The notes: generated by a model from the letters alone, not told the origin. A stretch of DNA of 64,000 nt from Roseovarius mucosus DSM 17069 (GCF_000768555.3 NZ_KN293975.1:496001-560000); one strand, 5' to 3'. Counted from the stretch's first letter, positions 8,766 to 21,020 are shown. Numbers and translations: made by a program.

Positions 8766-11402
8766 ATGCTGCAAATCGACCTGTGGAAACGCCTCTGTAT
8801 CTGGGGGTTGGTGGCCCTTGGTCTGATGCTGGCCCTGCCGAACGGGTTTTATGACAGGGTAGAGCGGCATAACGATGCCGTGGCCGCTGTTGAGGCGGGA
8901 CGAGATCCGGCCGCGGTGGCCGAGGATCTGTCGCTCTGGCCTGATTGGATGCCGTCCAACCTTGTCAATCTGGGGCTCGACCTGCGTGGCGGTGCGCATC
9001 TCTTGGCCGAGGTCAAGGTCGAGGATGTGTATCAGGCGCGGGTTGAGGGCATGTGGCCCGAGGTGCGCGATCTCTTGCGCGAAGAGCGGGATCGCGTGGG
9101 GCCGATCCGGCTGCAACAGACCGAAGCGCCCGAGTTGCGGGTGCGGCTGGTCGAGCGGCCCGAGATGGCGGGTGAGGCGGCGGCATTGGTGCGGGGGCTG
9201 GCACGCCCCGTCACGGATCTATTGACCGGCGTCGGCGGTAACGACATCGACGTGACCACCGACGGCGCGGATGTCATCATTCGCCTCAGCGAGGCCGAAC
9301 AGCGTGCCACCGACGACCGCACCGTGCGGCAATCGCTGGAAATCATCCGTCGCCGGATCGACGAGGTGGGCACGCGCGAGCCGACAATTCAGAGGCAAGG
9401 GGCGGACCGGATTCTGATTCAGGTGCCGGGGATCGGCAGTGCCGCCGAGTTGAAGGCGCTGATCGGGACCACGGCGCAACTGACCTTTCAGCCGGTCGTA
9501 AGCCGCGCGTCCAGTGCCGATGCACCGGCGGGGGCGGGTAACGAGGTATTGCCCGCGCTCGATGAGAGCGGGGTTTACTACATCCTCGAGCGTGCGCCAG
9601 TCGTGACCGGCGAGGAACTGGTCGATGCGCAGCCTGATTTCGACCAGAATGGCCGACCGGCGGTCTCATTCCGCTTCAATCCCACGGGCGCGCGCAAATT
9701 CGGCGATTACACGGCTGAAAACATCGGCAATCCCTTTGCCATCGTTCTCGATGGCGAGGTCATCAGTGCGCCAGTGATCCAGAGCCACATTCCCGGCGGA
9801 TCGGGGATCATCACCGGCAATTTCAATGTCGAGGACAGCACGCAGCTTGCGGTGCTCCTGCGCGCAGGAGCGCTGCCTGCGGGGCTTGATTTCCTCGAAG
9901 AGCGCACGGTGGGCCCAGAACTGGGTGCCGACAGTATCGAGGCGGGCAAGCTGGCCTGTCTTGTCGCCTTTGCGCTGGTGCTGGTCTACATGGTCCTGAG
10001 CTATGGCATCTTTGGCATTTTTGCAAATCTTGCCCTGATCGTGAACGTCGGTCTGATCTTTGGCCTGTTGAGTCTCATCGGCTCTACGTTGACCCTGCCG
10101 GGCATTGCCGGGATCGTGTTGACCATCGGGATGGCGGTGGATGCCAATGTGCTGGTGTTCGAGCGCATCCGTGAAGAGATGAAATCGGCCAAGGGGGCGG
10201 CGCGGGCGATTGATCTGGGTTATGAAAAGGCGATGAGCGCCATCGTGGACGCGAATATCACCACCTTCATGACCGCGCTCATCCTCTATGTCATGGGCTC
10301 TGGCCCGGTGCGTGGCTTTGCCATCACGCTGGGGCTGGGGATTGTGACCTCGGTCTTTACCGCGCTCTTTGTGACGCGGCTGATCACGGTCATGTGGTTC
10401 GAGCGCAAGCGACCCAAGACGGTCCTGACCGGACGCAGTTTCCGGATCGTGCCGGAAACCACCTCTTGGGATTTCTTTGGCCGGTGGAAGCTGTGGTTGG
10501 GCATTTCCGGGGTCATGATCCTTGTGGCGTTGGGCTCTTTTGCGGTGCAGGGGCTAAATTTTGGCATTGATTTCAAGGGGGGCACTACGATCCGCACGCT
10601 CAGCGCCGAACCAGTTGACATTGGCACCTATCGCGGCGCGATCAACGATCTGGGGCTGGGCGATGTAAGTATCACCGAGGTATTCGACCCGACCTTTGGC
10701 CCCGAAGAGAATGTGGCGATGCTGCGGATACAGGCGCAGGACGAAGCCGAGAGCGTGACACCCGAAACCATCGCGGCGGTCGAAGGGGCGTTGCAGCAGG
10801 TGGTGCCGGATATTCAGTTCACCTCGGTCGAGAGTGTGGGGCCGAAAGTGTCGGGCGAGCTGATTCAGACGGCGGTGCTTGCCGTTGTCCTCGCCATCGG
10901 GGCGGTGTTGATCTACATCTGGATGCGGTTCGAGTGGCAGTTTGCGGTGGGGGCGGTCATTGCGCTTGTGCATGACGTCGCGCTGACGGTGGGGGTTTTC
11001 TCGGAATTGCAGATCCAGTTCGATCTGGCGATCATCGCGGCCCTTTTGACGCTTGTCGGCTATTCACTGAACGACACGGTGGTGGTGTTCGACCGGGTGC
11101 GGGAGAACCTGCGCAAGTACAAGCAGAAGCCGCTGCGCGAGGTGCTCAACCTCTCGATCAACGAAACGCTGAGCCGAACCATGGTGACGTCGCTGACCAC
11201 GCTGCTGGCCCTGCTGGCGCTCTATTTCCTTGGTGGTGACGTGATCCGGGGCTTCGTCTTTGCGATGATTTGGGGTGTGATCGTGGGCACCTATTCGTCA
11301 ATCTTCGTGGCCAGCACGATCCTGATGTGGCTGGGTGTGAAGCGCGACTGGTCCAAGCCGGATGCCAACGCGGGCACGCAATTTGCCAATATAGATGCCT
11401 GA
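8766..11402 (+). CDS. secDF: Fused protein translocase subunit SecDF
   Basis: The 878-residue product joins SecD and SecF in one chain. The SecD half shows the N-terminal helix, the D1 motif LGLDLRGG (about residues 71-78), the large periplasmic domain and the helices with GIAGIVLTIGMAVDANVLVFERIREE. The SecF half begins near residue 570 and shows NFGIDFKGGT, then the paired TM block ending in SLNDTVVVFDRVRENLR. SecDF uses the proton gradient to pull secreted proteins out of SecYEG. The start is ATG 8766 behind AAAGGGCGGG. The stop overlaps the following permease start. Confidence 0.96.
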   Translation: MLQIDLWKRLCIWGLVALGLMLALPNGFYDRVERHNDAVAAVEAGRDPAAVAEDLSLWPDWMPSNLVNLGLDLRGGAHLLAEVKVEDVYQARVEGMWPEVRDLLREERDRVGPIRLQQTEAPELRVRLVERPEMAGEAAALVRGLARPVTDLLTGVGGNDIDVTTDGADVIIRLSEAEQRATDDRTVRQSLEIIRRRIDEVGTREPTIQRQGADRILIQVPGIGSAAELKALIGTTAQLTFQPVVSRASSADAPAGAGNEVLPALDESGVYYILERAPVVTGEELVDAQPDFDQNGRPAVSFRFNPTGARKFGDYTAENIGNPFAIVLDGEVISAPVIQSHIPGGSGIITGNFNVEDSTQLAVLLRAGALPAGLDFLEERTVGPELGADSIEAGKLACLVAFALVLVYMVLSYGIFGIFANLALIVNVGLIFGLLSLIGSTLTLPGIAGIVLTIGMAVDANVLVFERIREEMKSAKGAARAIDLGYEKAMSAIVDANITTFMTALILYVMGSGPVRGFAITLGLGIVTSVFTALFVTRLITVMWFERKRPKTVLTGRSFRIVPETTSWDFFGRWKLWLGISGVMILVALGSFAVQGLNFGIDFKGGTTIRTLSAEPVDIGTYRGAINDLGLGDVSITEVFDPTFGPEENVAMLRIQAQDEAESVTPETIAAVEGALQQVVPDIQFTSVESVGPKVSGELIQTAVLAVVLAIGAVLIYIWMRFEWQFAVGAVIALVHDVALTVGVFSELQIQFDLAIIAALLTLVGYSLNDTVVVFDRVRENLRKYKQKPLREVLNLSINETLSRTMVTSLTTLLALLALYFLGGDVIRGFVFAMIWGVIVGTYSSIFVASTILMWLGVKRDWSKPDANAGTQFANIDA

Positions 11403-12156
11403 GACGCTGAGCGCGGTCTGGGCCACGCCGGGGCTGCCATGGCTCTTGCTGGCGATTGCGTTGGCGGGGATCGTGCGAGGATTTACCGGGTTTGGCACGG
11501 CGCTGATCTTTGTGCCGGTGGCGGGAATATTCCTGCCGCCGGAGATCATCGTGGGGGTGATCACGCTGACGGGCATTGCCAGCACCTCTGCGCTGTTGCC
11601 GCGGGCGTGGTCACAGGCGGATCGGCGCGAGGTGGGCATCCTGGCGCTTGCGGCGCTCGTGACCGTGCCGCTCGGTCTGTGGCTCATGGCGCGGCTCGAT
11701 CCGGTGAGCATTCGTTGGGTGGTCGCCGCTGTTGGAACCGTGACTTTGGCGGCGCTCATCACCGGGTGGCGGTTCTCGGGGCAGGTGGGACGCCCCATGC
11801 TGGTGGCGATTGGCGCGTTGGCTGGGGTGATCGGCGGGCTGACAGGATTGACGGGCCCGGTGGTGATCCTGTTCTACCTCGCCGGGCAAGCGGTGGCGCA
11901 ATCGGTGCGGGCCAATACGATCCTCTTTCTGGCGGCGCTGGATGTGGTGATTGTGGTGAACCTGCTCTTGCGCGGGACGATCAATGGCCAGATTTTCCTT
12001 TTGGCGCTGATACTTGCGGTGCCTTACTTCATCACGTCGCTGTTCGGCCAATCGCTCTTTGACCCGCGTCACGAGCGGCTTTATCGTTGGGCGGCCTATG
12101 CTGTGATCGGTCTGGCCGTGGTGAGCGGTTTGCCGATCTGGGGGACGGAAGGATAA
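11395..12156 (+). CDS. TSUP family (TauE/SafE-like) membrane permease
   Basis: The 253-residue protein is almost entirely hydrophobic, with about seven or eight membrane segments. The two repeat halves of the TSUP family are visible: GIVRGFTGFGTALIFVPVAG near the N-terminus and GALAGVIGGLTGLTGPVVIL in the middle. Members move sulfite, sulfoacetate, thiosulfate or related anions. The ATG at 11395 overlaps the secDF stop (ATGCCTGA), so the two are translationally coupled, although a functional link to Sec is not evident. The substrate is unknown. Confidence 0.85.
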   Translation: MPETLSAVWATPGLPWLLLAIALAGIVRGFTGFGTALIFVPVAGIFLPPEIIVGVITLTGIASTSALLPRAWSQADRREVGILALAALVTVPLGLWLMARLDPVSIRWVVAAVGTVTLAALITGWRFSGQVGRPMLVAIGALAGVIGGLTGLTGPVVILFYLAGQAVAQSVRANTILFLAALDVVIVVNLLLRGTINGQIFLLALILAVPYFITSLFGQSLFDPRHERLYRWAAYAVIGLAVVSGLPIWGTEG

Positions 12157-12159
12157 GCG

Positions 12160-12513
12160 ATGCGGATGACGGAAATCAGCTTTGACGGGGCGACGCCGAT
12201 TGACGGCTATGGTCCGGGGTTCTTTCGGGTGGCCGGGCAGGTGATGGAAGGGGCCATTCTGGTCACGCCCAAGGGCGCGCGCACATGGAGTGGCTATGAC
12301 GATGCGGCATCGCTGCTGGCCCTCGCGCTGGAGGTCGATGTGATCTTTATCGGGACTGGAGCGGAAATAGCGCATATTCCCAAAAGGTTGCGAGATGATC
12401 TTGAAGCGGCGGGATTGGGCGTGGAGACGATGAATTCGCCCGCAGCCTGCCGAACGTATAATGTGCTTTTGTCTGAGGGGCGCCGGGTGGCGGTGGCGTT
12501 GCAACCGGTGTGA
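12160..12513 (+). CDS. Mth938-like domain protein (NDUFAF3/DUF498 family)
   Basis: This 117-residue protein has the pattern of the Mth938-like fold: an N-terminal FDGATPIDGYGPGFFRVAG, VTPKGARTW, a central DVIFIGTGAEIAHIPK and a C-terminal ACRTYNVLLSEGRRVAVAL. The mitochondrial relative NDUFAF3 helps assemble respiratory complex I. The bacterial role is not settled. It starts 3 bases after the permease stop; ATG 12166 is an alternative start two codons in. Its position between secDF and the ccm genes is common in this family of bacteria. Confidence 0.8.
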   Translation: MRMTEISFDGATPIDGYGPGFFRVAGQVMEGAILVTPKGARTWSGYDDAASLLALALEVDVIFIGTGAEIAHIPKRLRDDLEAAGLGVETMNSPAACRTYNVLLSEGRRVAVALQPV

Positions 12514-12569
12514 CGATCCGCGCGCCGATGGTGCTTTTCCATGGTCTCGCATTGGGTTAAGCACAGCGC

Positions 12570-13187
12570 ATGATGCTGCAAGTCTCTGATCTGACCATTG
12601 CGCGCGGCGGGATACCCGTGCTGGAAGGGGTGCGTTTCACGCTGACCCAGGGTCAGGCCCTTGTGGTGCGCGGGCCAAACGGGATTGGCAAGACCACGCT
12701 CTTGCGGACAATTGCGGGCTTGCAACCGCCGATTTCAGGCCAGATCGACGTGCCGCCTGAAAGTCTTGTTTATGCCGGGCATGCAGACGGGATCAAGGCG
12801 ACGCTGACGGTTGCGGAGAACCTGAGTTTCTGGGCGCAGGTCTTTGGCAAAAAAGACTATTCCCAAGCAATTGAGGCGTTCAAGCTTGGCTCTCTCTCGA
12901 CCCGTCCGGCGGGCGCGCTCTCGGCGGGGCAAAAGCGACGGCTGGGATTGGCGCGGCTTTTGGTGACGGGGCGGGCGATCTGGGTGCTGGATGAGCCGAC
13001 CGTGTCGCTAGACACCGAGGCCGTGGCGATGTTCGCCCATGCAGTGCGCGCGCATCTGGCGACGGGAGGTATGGCGCTGATGGCAACGCATATCGACCTT
13101 GGGCTTAATGAGGCGCAGATGCTCGATGTTGGGGCGTTTAAGGCTAAGCCATTGTCGAATAGCGATTTTGATGGGGCGTTCCTGTGA
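12570..13187 (+). CDS. ccmA: Heme ABC exporter ATP-binding protein CcmA
   Basis: The 205-residue ABC ATPase has a Walker [10 protein letters not shown] (about residues 35-43), the signature [14 protein letters not shown] (about 116-129) and a Walker B followed by [10 protein letters not shown]. CcmA with CcmB, CcmC and CcmD releases holo-CcmE during cytochrome c maturation. The stop overlaps the start of ccmB by four bases, and ccmCDG follow, which distinguishes it from other ABC ATPases. Confidence 0.95.
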   Translation: MMLQVSDLTIARGGIPVLEGVRFTLTQGQALVVRGPNGIGKTTLLRTIAGLQPPISGQIDVPPESLVYAGHADGIKATLTVAENLSFWAQVFGKKDYSQAIEAFKLGSLSTRPAGALSAGQKRRLGLARLLVTGRAIWVLDEPTVSLDTEAVAMFAHAVRAHLATGGMALMATHIDLGLNEAQMLDVGAFKAKPLSNSDFDGAFL

Positions 13188-13840
13188 TTGCGTTGCTCCT
13201 CCGGGATATTCGTCTTGCGATGCGCGCGGGCGGCGGCTTTGGTCTCGGGCTGTCGTTTTTCCTGATTGTCGTGGTGCTGGTGCCCTTTGGTGTCGGGCCG
13301 CAAAGCGCGCTCTTGACGGTGATTGCGCCCGGTGTCCTGTGGTTGGGGGCGCTACTCGCGTGTTTGCTGTCGCTCGACCGTATACTGGCCCTCGATTGGG
13401 AAGATGGGAGCCTTGACCTATTGGCCACCTCGCCCGTTCCGATGGAGGGGATCGTCAGCGTCAAGGCATTGGCGCATTGGCTGACCACAGGCCTGCCATT
13501 GGTGGCGGCGGCTCCGGTGTTGGGTCTTTTACTCAATCTCTCAGAAGCGGGCTATAAGTGGTTGATTATATCTCTTTTTCTTGGAACGCCTGCGCTGAGT
13601 GTGATTGGCACGTTCGGTGCGGCGCTGACGGTCGGGCTCAAGCGTGGCGGTCTGCTCCTCAGCCTGCTTGTGCTGCCGCTCTATGTGCCTACATTGATTT
13701 TTGGGGCCGAGGTGGCGCGGCGCGGCGCGGAGGGGTTTGACGTGACCACCCCGCTCTTGATGCTGGCGGGGATCACCTGCGGCACCATCGCGCTTTTGCC
13801 TTTTGCCTCGGCTGCGGTATTGAGAGTGAACCTGCGCTGA
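13184..13840 (+). CDS. ccmB: Heme exporter protein CcmB
   Basis: This 218-residue protein has six predicted membrane segments and the CcmB N-terminal pattern ([21 protein letters not shown]) and loop [21 protein letters not shown], which contacts CcmA. It starts at GTG 13184 inside the ccmA stop region, an overlap that supports coupled translation and stoichiometric CcmAB. Confidence 0.95.
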   Translation: MIALLLRDIRLAMRAGGGFGLGLSFFLIVVVLVPFGVGPQSALLTVIAPGVLWLGALLACLLSLDRILALDWEDGSLDLLATSPVPMEGIVSVKALAHWLTTGLPLVAAAPVLGLLLNLSEAGYKWLIISLFLGTPALSVIGTFGAALTVGLKRGGLLLSLLVLPLYVPTLIFGAEVARRGAEGFDVTTPLLMLAGITCGTIALLPFASAAVLRVNLR

Positions 13841-13856
13841 TGACACGGGAAATACG

Positions 13857-14597
13857 ATGAACCTGAACGCATTCTGGGAATACGCCAATCCCAAGAAATT
13901 CATCCAGACCGCCGACTGGCTCTTGCCGTGGTTCGCGGGGCTGGCGGCGGTGACCTTGGTGAGCGGTCTTATCTGGGGGTTCTTCTTTACGCCTGCGGAT
14001 TACCGTCAAGGGTCGACGGTAAAAATCATTTATTTACACGTGCCGAGCGCGCTGATGGCAATCAATGCCTGGTTGATGATGTTGGTCACATCGCTGATCT
14101 GGATCGTCCGGCGGCATCATGTGAGCGCGCTGGCGGCGCGGGCGGCGGCGCCGGTGGGGATGGTGATGACGCTGATTGCGCTGGTGACCGGGGCCATCTG
14201 GGGACAACCTATGTGGGGAACCTGGTGGGCCTGGGACCCGCGTCTGACCAGCTTTCTCATCCTTTTTCTCTTTTATCTCGGGTACATAGCCCTGTGGGAA
14301 GCGATTGAGAATGACGACACGGCTGCGGATCTGACCAGTATTCTTTGCCTTGTCGGATCGGTTTTTGCCCTGCTCAGCCGTTATGCGGTCAATTTCTGGA
14401 ACCAGGGGTTGCATCAGGGGGCGTCGCTCAGCCTCGACAAGGAAGAGAATGTGGCGGATGTGTTCTGGTATCCGCTGCTGGTCTGCATGGCGGGATTTGT
14501 GTTTCTTTTCATAGCCTTGGTGTTGATGCGGACGCGAACGGAAATTCGCGCGCGGCGGATGCGGGCGCTCTTGGCGCGCGAAAGGATGGGGGCATGA
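13857..14597 (+). CDS. ccmC: Heme-handling protein CcmC
   Basis: The 246-residue protein has six membrane helices and the WWD heme-binding signature WGTWWAWDPRLT (about residues 121-132). Flanking histidines (HVPSA near residue 61 and LHQGASLS near 187) are the axial heme ligands in the family. CcmC presents heme to CcmE in the periplasm. The stop codon overlaps ccmD. Confidence 0.96.
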   Translation: MNLNAFWEYANPKKFIQTADWLLPWFAGLAAVTLVSGLIWGFFFTPADYRQGSTVKIIYLHVPSALMAINAWLMMLVTSLIWIVRRHHVSALAARAAAPVGMVMTLIALVTGAIWGQPMWGTWWAWDPRLTSFLILFLFYLGYIALWEAIENDDTAADLTSILCLVGSVFALLSRYAVNFWNQGLHQGASLSLDKEENVADVFWYPLLVCMAGFVFLFIALVLMRTRTEIRARRMRALLARERMGA

Positions 14598-14752
14598 TGC
14601 CGGATTTGGGGAAATACGCAGAGGCGGTCTTGTCGTCTTATGCGGTGTCGATCCTGATGATCGTGGTGCTGGTGATGCTGAGCGTGCGCCGGTCCAATCG
14701 CGTGAAGAAAGAGCTGCAAGAGGTTGAAAGCAAGGTGAAATCCAATGGCTAA
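14594..14752 (+). CDS. ccmD: Heme exporter protein CcmD
   Basis: The 52-residue protein has the usual CcmD layout: a short N-terminal part (MMPDLGKYAEAVLSSY), one membrane helix (AVSILMIVVLVMLSV) and a basic, charged tail with a coiled-coil-like repeat (RRSNRVKKELQEVE). CcmD stabilises the CcmABC-CcmE complex. ATG 14594 overlaps the ccmC stop (ATGA); ATG 14597 is an equally good start. It overlaps ccmG by eight bases. Confidence 0.93.
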   Translation: MMPDLGKYAEAVLSSYAVSILMIVVLVMLSVRRSNRVKKELQEVESKVKSNG

Positions 14753-15278
14753 GCTTTCCCCCATGATGGTTCTGCCGCTGGTGATCTTTGCCGCGTTTGC
14801 CGGTCTGGCCTTTGTCGGGTTGCAGCGGGACAATCCCAACGAGTTGCCCTCGGCGCTGGCCGGTAAGGCGGCGCCGGCTGTGGTCGTGACGCCGCTTGGC
14901 GATGGAAAAACATTTTCTGACAGTGACTTGCGCGACGGAACGGTCAAGCTGGTGAACTATTGGGCAAGTTGGTGTGCGCCCTGTCGGGTAGAGCATCCCA
15001 ACCTTGAGAAACTGGCCGAGGACGGGATCACGATTTACGGTGTGAACTACAAGGACAAGGCCGATAACGCCTTGAATTTCCTGAAGGAACTTGGGAATCC
15101 CTATGCCGCCCTGGGGGCGGATGAATCCGGGCGGATGGCGCTGAATTGGGGCGTCTATGGCGTGCCCGAGACCTATGTCATTGATGGCGAAGGAAATATC
15201 GTGCTGCGCTTTGCCGGACCGATCACCGAGCGGGTGATGCAGAGCACGATCCTGCCTGCGATCGAGGCCGCGCGCTAG
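14745..15278 (+). CDS. ccmG: Thiol:disulfide interchange protein CcmG (DsbE)
   Basis: The 177-residue membrane-anchored thioredoxin has one N-terminal helix (MMVLPLVIFAAFAGLAFVGL) and the active site WASWCAPCRVEHP (about residues 71-83). Further family motifs are INYKDK-like (VNYKDKADNALNFL) and GVYGVPETYVIDGEG, with the cis-proline. It reduces apocytochrome c thiols before heme attachment. It ends the ccmABCDG run; ccmE, ccmF and ccmH are not in this window. Confidence 0.95.
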   Translation: MAKLSPMMVLPLVIFAAFAGLAFVGLQRDNPNELPSALAGKAAPAVVVTPLGDGKTFSDSDLRDGTVKLVNYWASWCAPCRVEHPNLEKLAEDGITIYGVNYKDKADNALNFLKELGNPYAALGADESGRMALNWGVYGVPETYVIDGEGNIVLRFAGPITERVMQSTILPAIEAAR

Positions 15279-15303
15279 GGGCGTTTGGCGCAAGACCGCG
15301 CGA

Positions 15304-15344
15304 CCTTACGATTTGTAAGGAGTGTACGCAGATTTCGTAAGCTC
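15304..15344 (+). repeat. 41-bp two-copy intergenic element, copy 1 (after ccmG)
   Basis: The pattern is CCTTAC-N5-GTAAGG-N10-GATTTYGTAAG-NTC. The same pattern with identical spacing occurs at 60949-60989 after hemE. The first part is a perfect 6-bp inverted repeat and the second holds another GTAA half site. It could be a protein binding site or an RNA hairpin. It begins 25 bases after the ccmG stop. Confidence 0.7.
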
Positions 15345-15356
15345 CGACGGCACCCG

Positions 15357-15500
15357 TCATTGCGGTGCCGCACAGTCCTGCGCGGTGGTCATTGCGGGCA
15401 GCGGGCAGGCGGTTTGCTTGGGATTGTCGCCATAGGCCCCATAGACAGCAAGCAGGCTGATCAGCCCGGCCTGGGCGAGGATGAGTGCGGTGGTGCGCAT
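15357..15500 (-). CDS. Small predicted membrane or exported protein, unknown function
   Basis: The 47-residue frame on the minus strand begins MRTTALILAQAGLISLLAVYGAYGD, a plausible signal or membrane segment, and continues with a short tail containing two cysteines (QTACPLPAMTTAQDCAAPQ). A ribosome binding site AGAAAGGG precedes the ATG at 15500. It is oriented like acnA but separated from it by a terminator. No family was recognised, and the size makes this call tentative. Confidence 0.5.
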   Translation of the reverse strand: MRTTALILAQAGLISLLAVYGAYGDNPKQTACPLPAMTTAQDCAAPQ

Positions 15501-15650
15501 GATTTACCCTTTCTCAATCTCCTGCCCTCAAGATTGGGGTGCGGGCATCACGGAAAAAGGGGAATCACCTCACAATGGCATCAGGAGCGCGGGACCGGCG
15601 GGGAATGGCCGGAAATTGGGCGTCGCAGGCGGAACTCTGCGCAGGATATG

Positions 15651-15678
15651 AAAAAGGCGGCCCGGATGAGGGGCCGCC
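15651..15678 (-). terminator. Rho-independent terminator of acnA
   Basis: On the minus strand GGCGGCCC-N7-GGGCCGCC forms an 8-bp stem followed directly by TTTTT. It lies 25-52 bases beyond the acnA stop codon. This is a textbook intrinsic terminator. Confidence 0.85.
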
Positions 15679-15702
15679 CTGTCGATGAGACCGCGTGGAA
15701 AC

Positions 15703-18453
<2,751 letters not shown>

Positions 18454-18700
18454 GGGCCGTCCTTTCATGGTCGAGGCTGGATCACTTGCCCCTGCTTCTG
18501 ACCGATTTGAAACGCTCGATCAAGAGGGGTGCGAGAATATTTGTATACTATTGCACACAATTGATCGATATTTCAGTAAATCACCTGTGACTCTCGAAAC
18601 GTTGATTGGTTTTTGCGTGCCACGCGGCCTAAATACGAAGAGGCGCGGATATGATATGATCCGACTGTGACCAAGCACACCGAACGGGAAGACGAACGAT

Positions 18701-19405
18701 ATGCGACAACTGGCGGCGAGCGTAATCGTGGGGCTTTTGTCCCTTTGGGCGGTGCAGGCGGGCGCGCAAGAGCGGCCTGTGGTGGTAGAGCTGTTTACGT
18801 CGCAGGGCTGTTCCTCTTGTCCGCCCGCAGATGCCTATTTTCAGGACCTCGCCGCGCGGAAGGATGTGGTCGCACTCTCGTTGCATGTGGATTATTGGGA
18901 CTACATCGGCTGGGAGGACAGTTTCGGCAGCCCCGACAACAGTGCCCGGCAGCGCGGATATGCCAAGGCGGCTGAGCGCAAGATGGTCTACACGCCGCAG
19001 ATGATCATCAACGGGGCCGATCATGTCGTGGGCACGCGGTTTGAGGATGTCGAGGCGCTGATCGCCAAGCACCGGGAGCCGGGTCAAAACGGCATTGCTG
19101 TCGAGGTGACGCGGGACGAGGAGCGGGTGCAGATCGCGGCGCGGGCCGAGCCTGCGCGCAGCATGCCGCTTTCGGTTCAGTTGGTGCGCTATATTCCCGA
19201 GGAAACGGTTGCCATCGAACATGGCGAGAATGCGGGGAAAACCATCACCTATGCCAATATCGTGACGGAAATGACGCCGCTTACGGTCTGGGACAGCCGT
19301 GAGCCGCTGGCGCTGGATTTTACGCTGGCGCGCGAGGACAAGGCGATTGTGCTGTTTCAGTATGTGGATTTCGGAACGATCGAGGCGGTTGCGCATCTGC
19401 GCTGA
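18701..19405 (+). CDS. DUF1223 family periplasmic thioredoxin-like protein
   Basis: The 234-residue protein has a signal peptide ending in VQAGAQ and then the family hallmark VVVELFTSQGCSSCPPAD with a CxxC pair (about residues 38-41). VDYWDYIGWEDSF and YTPQMIINGADHVVG, also diagnostic of DUF1223, follow. The fold is predicted to be thioredoxin-like, and the function is not defined. The start ATG 18701 sits behind GGGAAGACGAACG, a moderate site. It is divergent from acnA. Confidence 0.85.
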   Translation: MRQLAASVIVGLLSLWAVQAGAQERPVVVELFTSQGCSSCPPADAYFQDLAARKDVVALSLHVDYWDYIGWEDSFGSPDNSARQRGYAKAAERKMVYTPQMIINGADHVVGTRFEDVEALIAKHREPGQNGIAVEVTRDEERVQIAARAEPARSMPLSVQLVRYIPEETVAIEHGENAGKTITYANIVTEMTPLTVWDSREPLALDFTLAREDKAIVLFQYVDFGTIEAVAHLR

Positions 19406-19456
19406 GGGCGCGCGCCGGGACAGCGCGGTGATACTGAGTATTTTGGCAACGATGAA

Positions 19457-19478
19457 GCCTGCGGGTTTTGGCGCAGGC
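19457..19478. terminator. Hairpin between convergent genes, possible weak terminator
   Basis: GCCTGCG-N8-CGCAGGC lies between the DUF1223 gene and moaA, which run toward each other. There is no good U-tract on either side, so efficiency is doubtful. Confidence 0.35.
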
Positions 19479-19486
19479 GGGCGGGG

Positions 19487-20494
19487 TTATCCGCCTGTGT
19501 GGCTCATGTGGCGCGAGACGCGGCCATCGACGGTCTGGCGCGAATAGTCGAAATCGTGCCCCTTGGGTTTGCGGGTGATCGCCGCGCGAATGGCCTCTTC
19601 CAGCATGGCGTCGCTGGCGGGATTGTTGCGCAGGGGCGCGCGCAGATCGGCCATATCCTCTTGGCCGAGGCACATGTAAAGCTCACCTGTGCAGGTCAGG
19701 CGCACGCGGTTGCAGCTTTCGCAGAAATTATGCGTGAGCGGTGTGATGAAGCCGATTTTCTGGCCGGTTTCCTCAAGGCGCACATAGCGGGCGGGACCGC
19801 CGCTGCGCTCGGTCAATTCGGTGAGGGTGAAGCGTTCGCCCAAGCGCGCGCGCAGATCGGAGAGTTTCCAGTATTGGCCCAAGCGGTCCTCATTGCCGAT
19901 ATCGCCCATTGGCATGACTTCGATAAAGGTGAGGTCCATGTCGCGCGACGCGCACCATTCGGTCAGGGTGAACAGTTCGTCCTCGTTGAAGCCCTTGAGC
20001 GCCACGGTGTTGATCTTGACGCGCAGCCCGGCATTTTGGGCGGCGTCGATGCCCTTGATCACTTGGGCCAAGCGGCCCCAACGGGTGATGTCGGCGAATT
20101 TCTGGTCATCGAGCGTATCGAGCGAGATATTCACCCGGCGCACGCCTGCGGCATAGAGATCGCCCGCGAAGCGTTCCATCTGGCTGCCGTTGGTGGTGAG
20201 GGTCAGTTCCTTGAGTGCGCCCGTCGCCAGATGGCGGGTCATCGCGTCAAAGAAGGTCATGATGCCCTTGCGCACCAGCGGTTCGCCGCCGGTGATGCGC
20301 AGTTTCTGCACCCCCATGCGCACGAATGTCGAGCACAGACGGTCCAGTTCCTCGAGCGTGAGCAATTCGCGCTTGGGCAGGAAGGTCATGTTCTCGGACA
20401 TGCAATAGACGCAGCGGAAGTCGCAGCGGTCTGTCACGGAGACACGCAGGTAAGAGATGGCGCGCTGGAACGGGTCTATCAGAGGTGCTGTCAT
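19487..20494 (-). CDS. moaA: GTP 3',8-cyclase MoaA
   Basis: The 335-residue radical SAM enzyme starts molybdenum cofactor synthesis from GTP. The SAM-binding cluster motif is CDFRCVYC (about residues 24-31). The second cluster that binds substrate is [18 protein letters not shown], near residue 258. The protein ends in a double glycine (HMSHTGG), which MoaA needs to hold the substrate-reactive tail. No other moa gene is nearby. Confidence 0.96.
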   Translation of the reverse strand: MTAPLIDPFQRAISYLRVSVTDRCDFRCVYCMSENMTFLPKRELLTLEELDRLCSTFVRMGVQKLRITGGEPLVRKGIMTFFDAMTRHLATGALKELTLTTNGSQMERFAGDLYAAGVRRVNISLDTLDDQKFADITRWGRLAQVIKGIDAAQNAGLRVKINTVALKGFNEDELFTLTEWCASRDMDLTFIEVMPMGDIGNEDRLGQYWKLSDLRARLGERFTLTELTERSGGPARYVRLEETGQKIGFITPLTHNFCESCNRVRLTCTGELYMCLGQEDMADLRAPLRNNPASDAMLEEAIRAAITRKPKGHDFDYSRQTVDGRVSRHMSHTGG

Positions 20495-20579
20495 GGCGCA
20501 AATCTAGGCGGGGGGGCGAGGCGGGGCAAGGGACAAGTTGGCCGTTGAAGGGGCAAGTGCGGGCGGGTAGGGTGGACAA

Positions 20580-21020
20580 ATGAGACATTTGATCGTGATC
20601 TTGGCGGTTTTGGGTGTTGCGGGCTGTGCGCAGGTGGAGCGGCTGTTCGGCCCGCGCGCAGAGCCTCAGCCCGAAGTGGTGGTGCCGATGACGCCGGACA
20701 CTCTGGATGAAACGACGCCGGAGGAGCGGCAGGCGGCGCGCGTCGAGGCGGCCACGGCACCGGCGGGGGCGCTGGGCACGACCGTGGCCTCGCTTGGATC
20801 GCCGGCCGAGCCGGGGCTCTGGCTCAAGACGCCTCTGGTCGATGCGCCGGGACGTGGGCGGGTGGATTATGCGCCGACCGGGCAATCGGTGGCGGTGGAC
20901 CTCATTCCGCTCGAGGCCGAGCGCGGCGCGGGGAGCCAATTGTCGCTGGCGGGGTTTCGCGCCCTGGGGGCGGCGCTGACGGCGCTGCCGGAGTTGCAGG
21001 TATACCGGCTGGCCGAGTAG
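20580..21020 (+). CDS. Small lipoprotein of unknown function
   Basis: The 146-residue protein has a short signal peptide with the lipobox VAGC (cysteine near residue 16). A proline- and acid-rich linker and a C-terminal conserved-looking domain follow (SLGSPAEPGLWLKTPLVDAPGRG, then QLSLAGFRALGAALTALPELQVYRL). It is probably anchored in the outer membrane. The C-terminal part has a compact alpha/beta look, but I do not recognise a characterised family. It is divergent from moaA, with 85 bases between. Confidence 0.65.
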   Translation: MRHLIVILAVLGVAGCAQVERLFGPRAEPQPEVVVPMTPDTLDETTPEERQAARVEAATAPAGALGTTVASLGSPAEPGLWLKTPLVDAPGRGRVDYAPTGQSVAVDLIPLEAERGAGSQLSLAGFRALGAALTALPELQVYRLAE

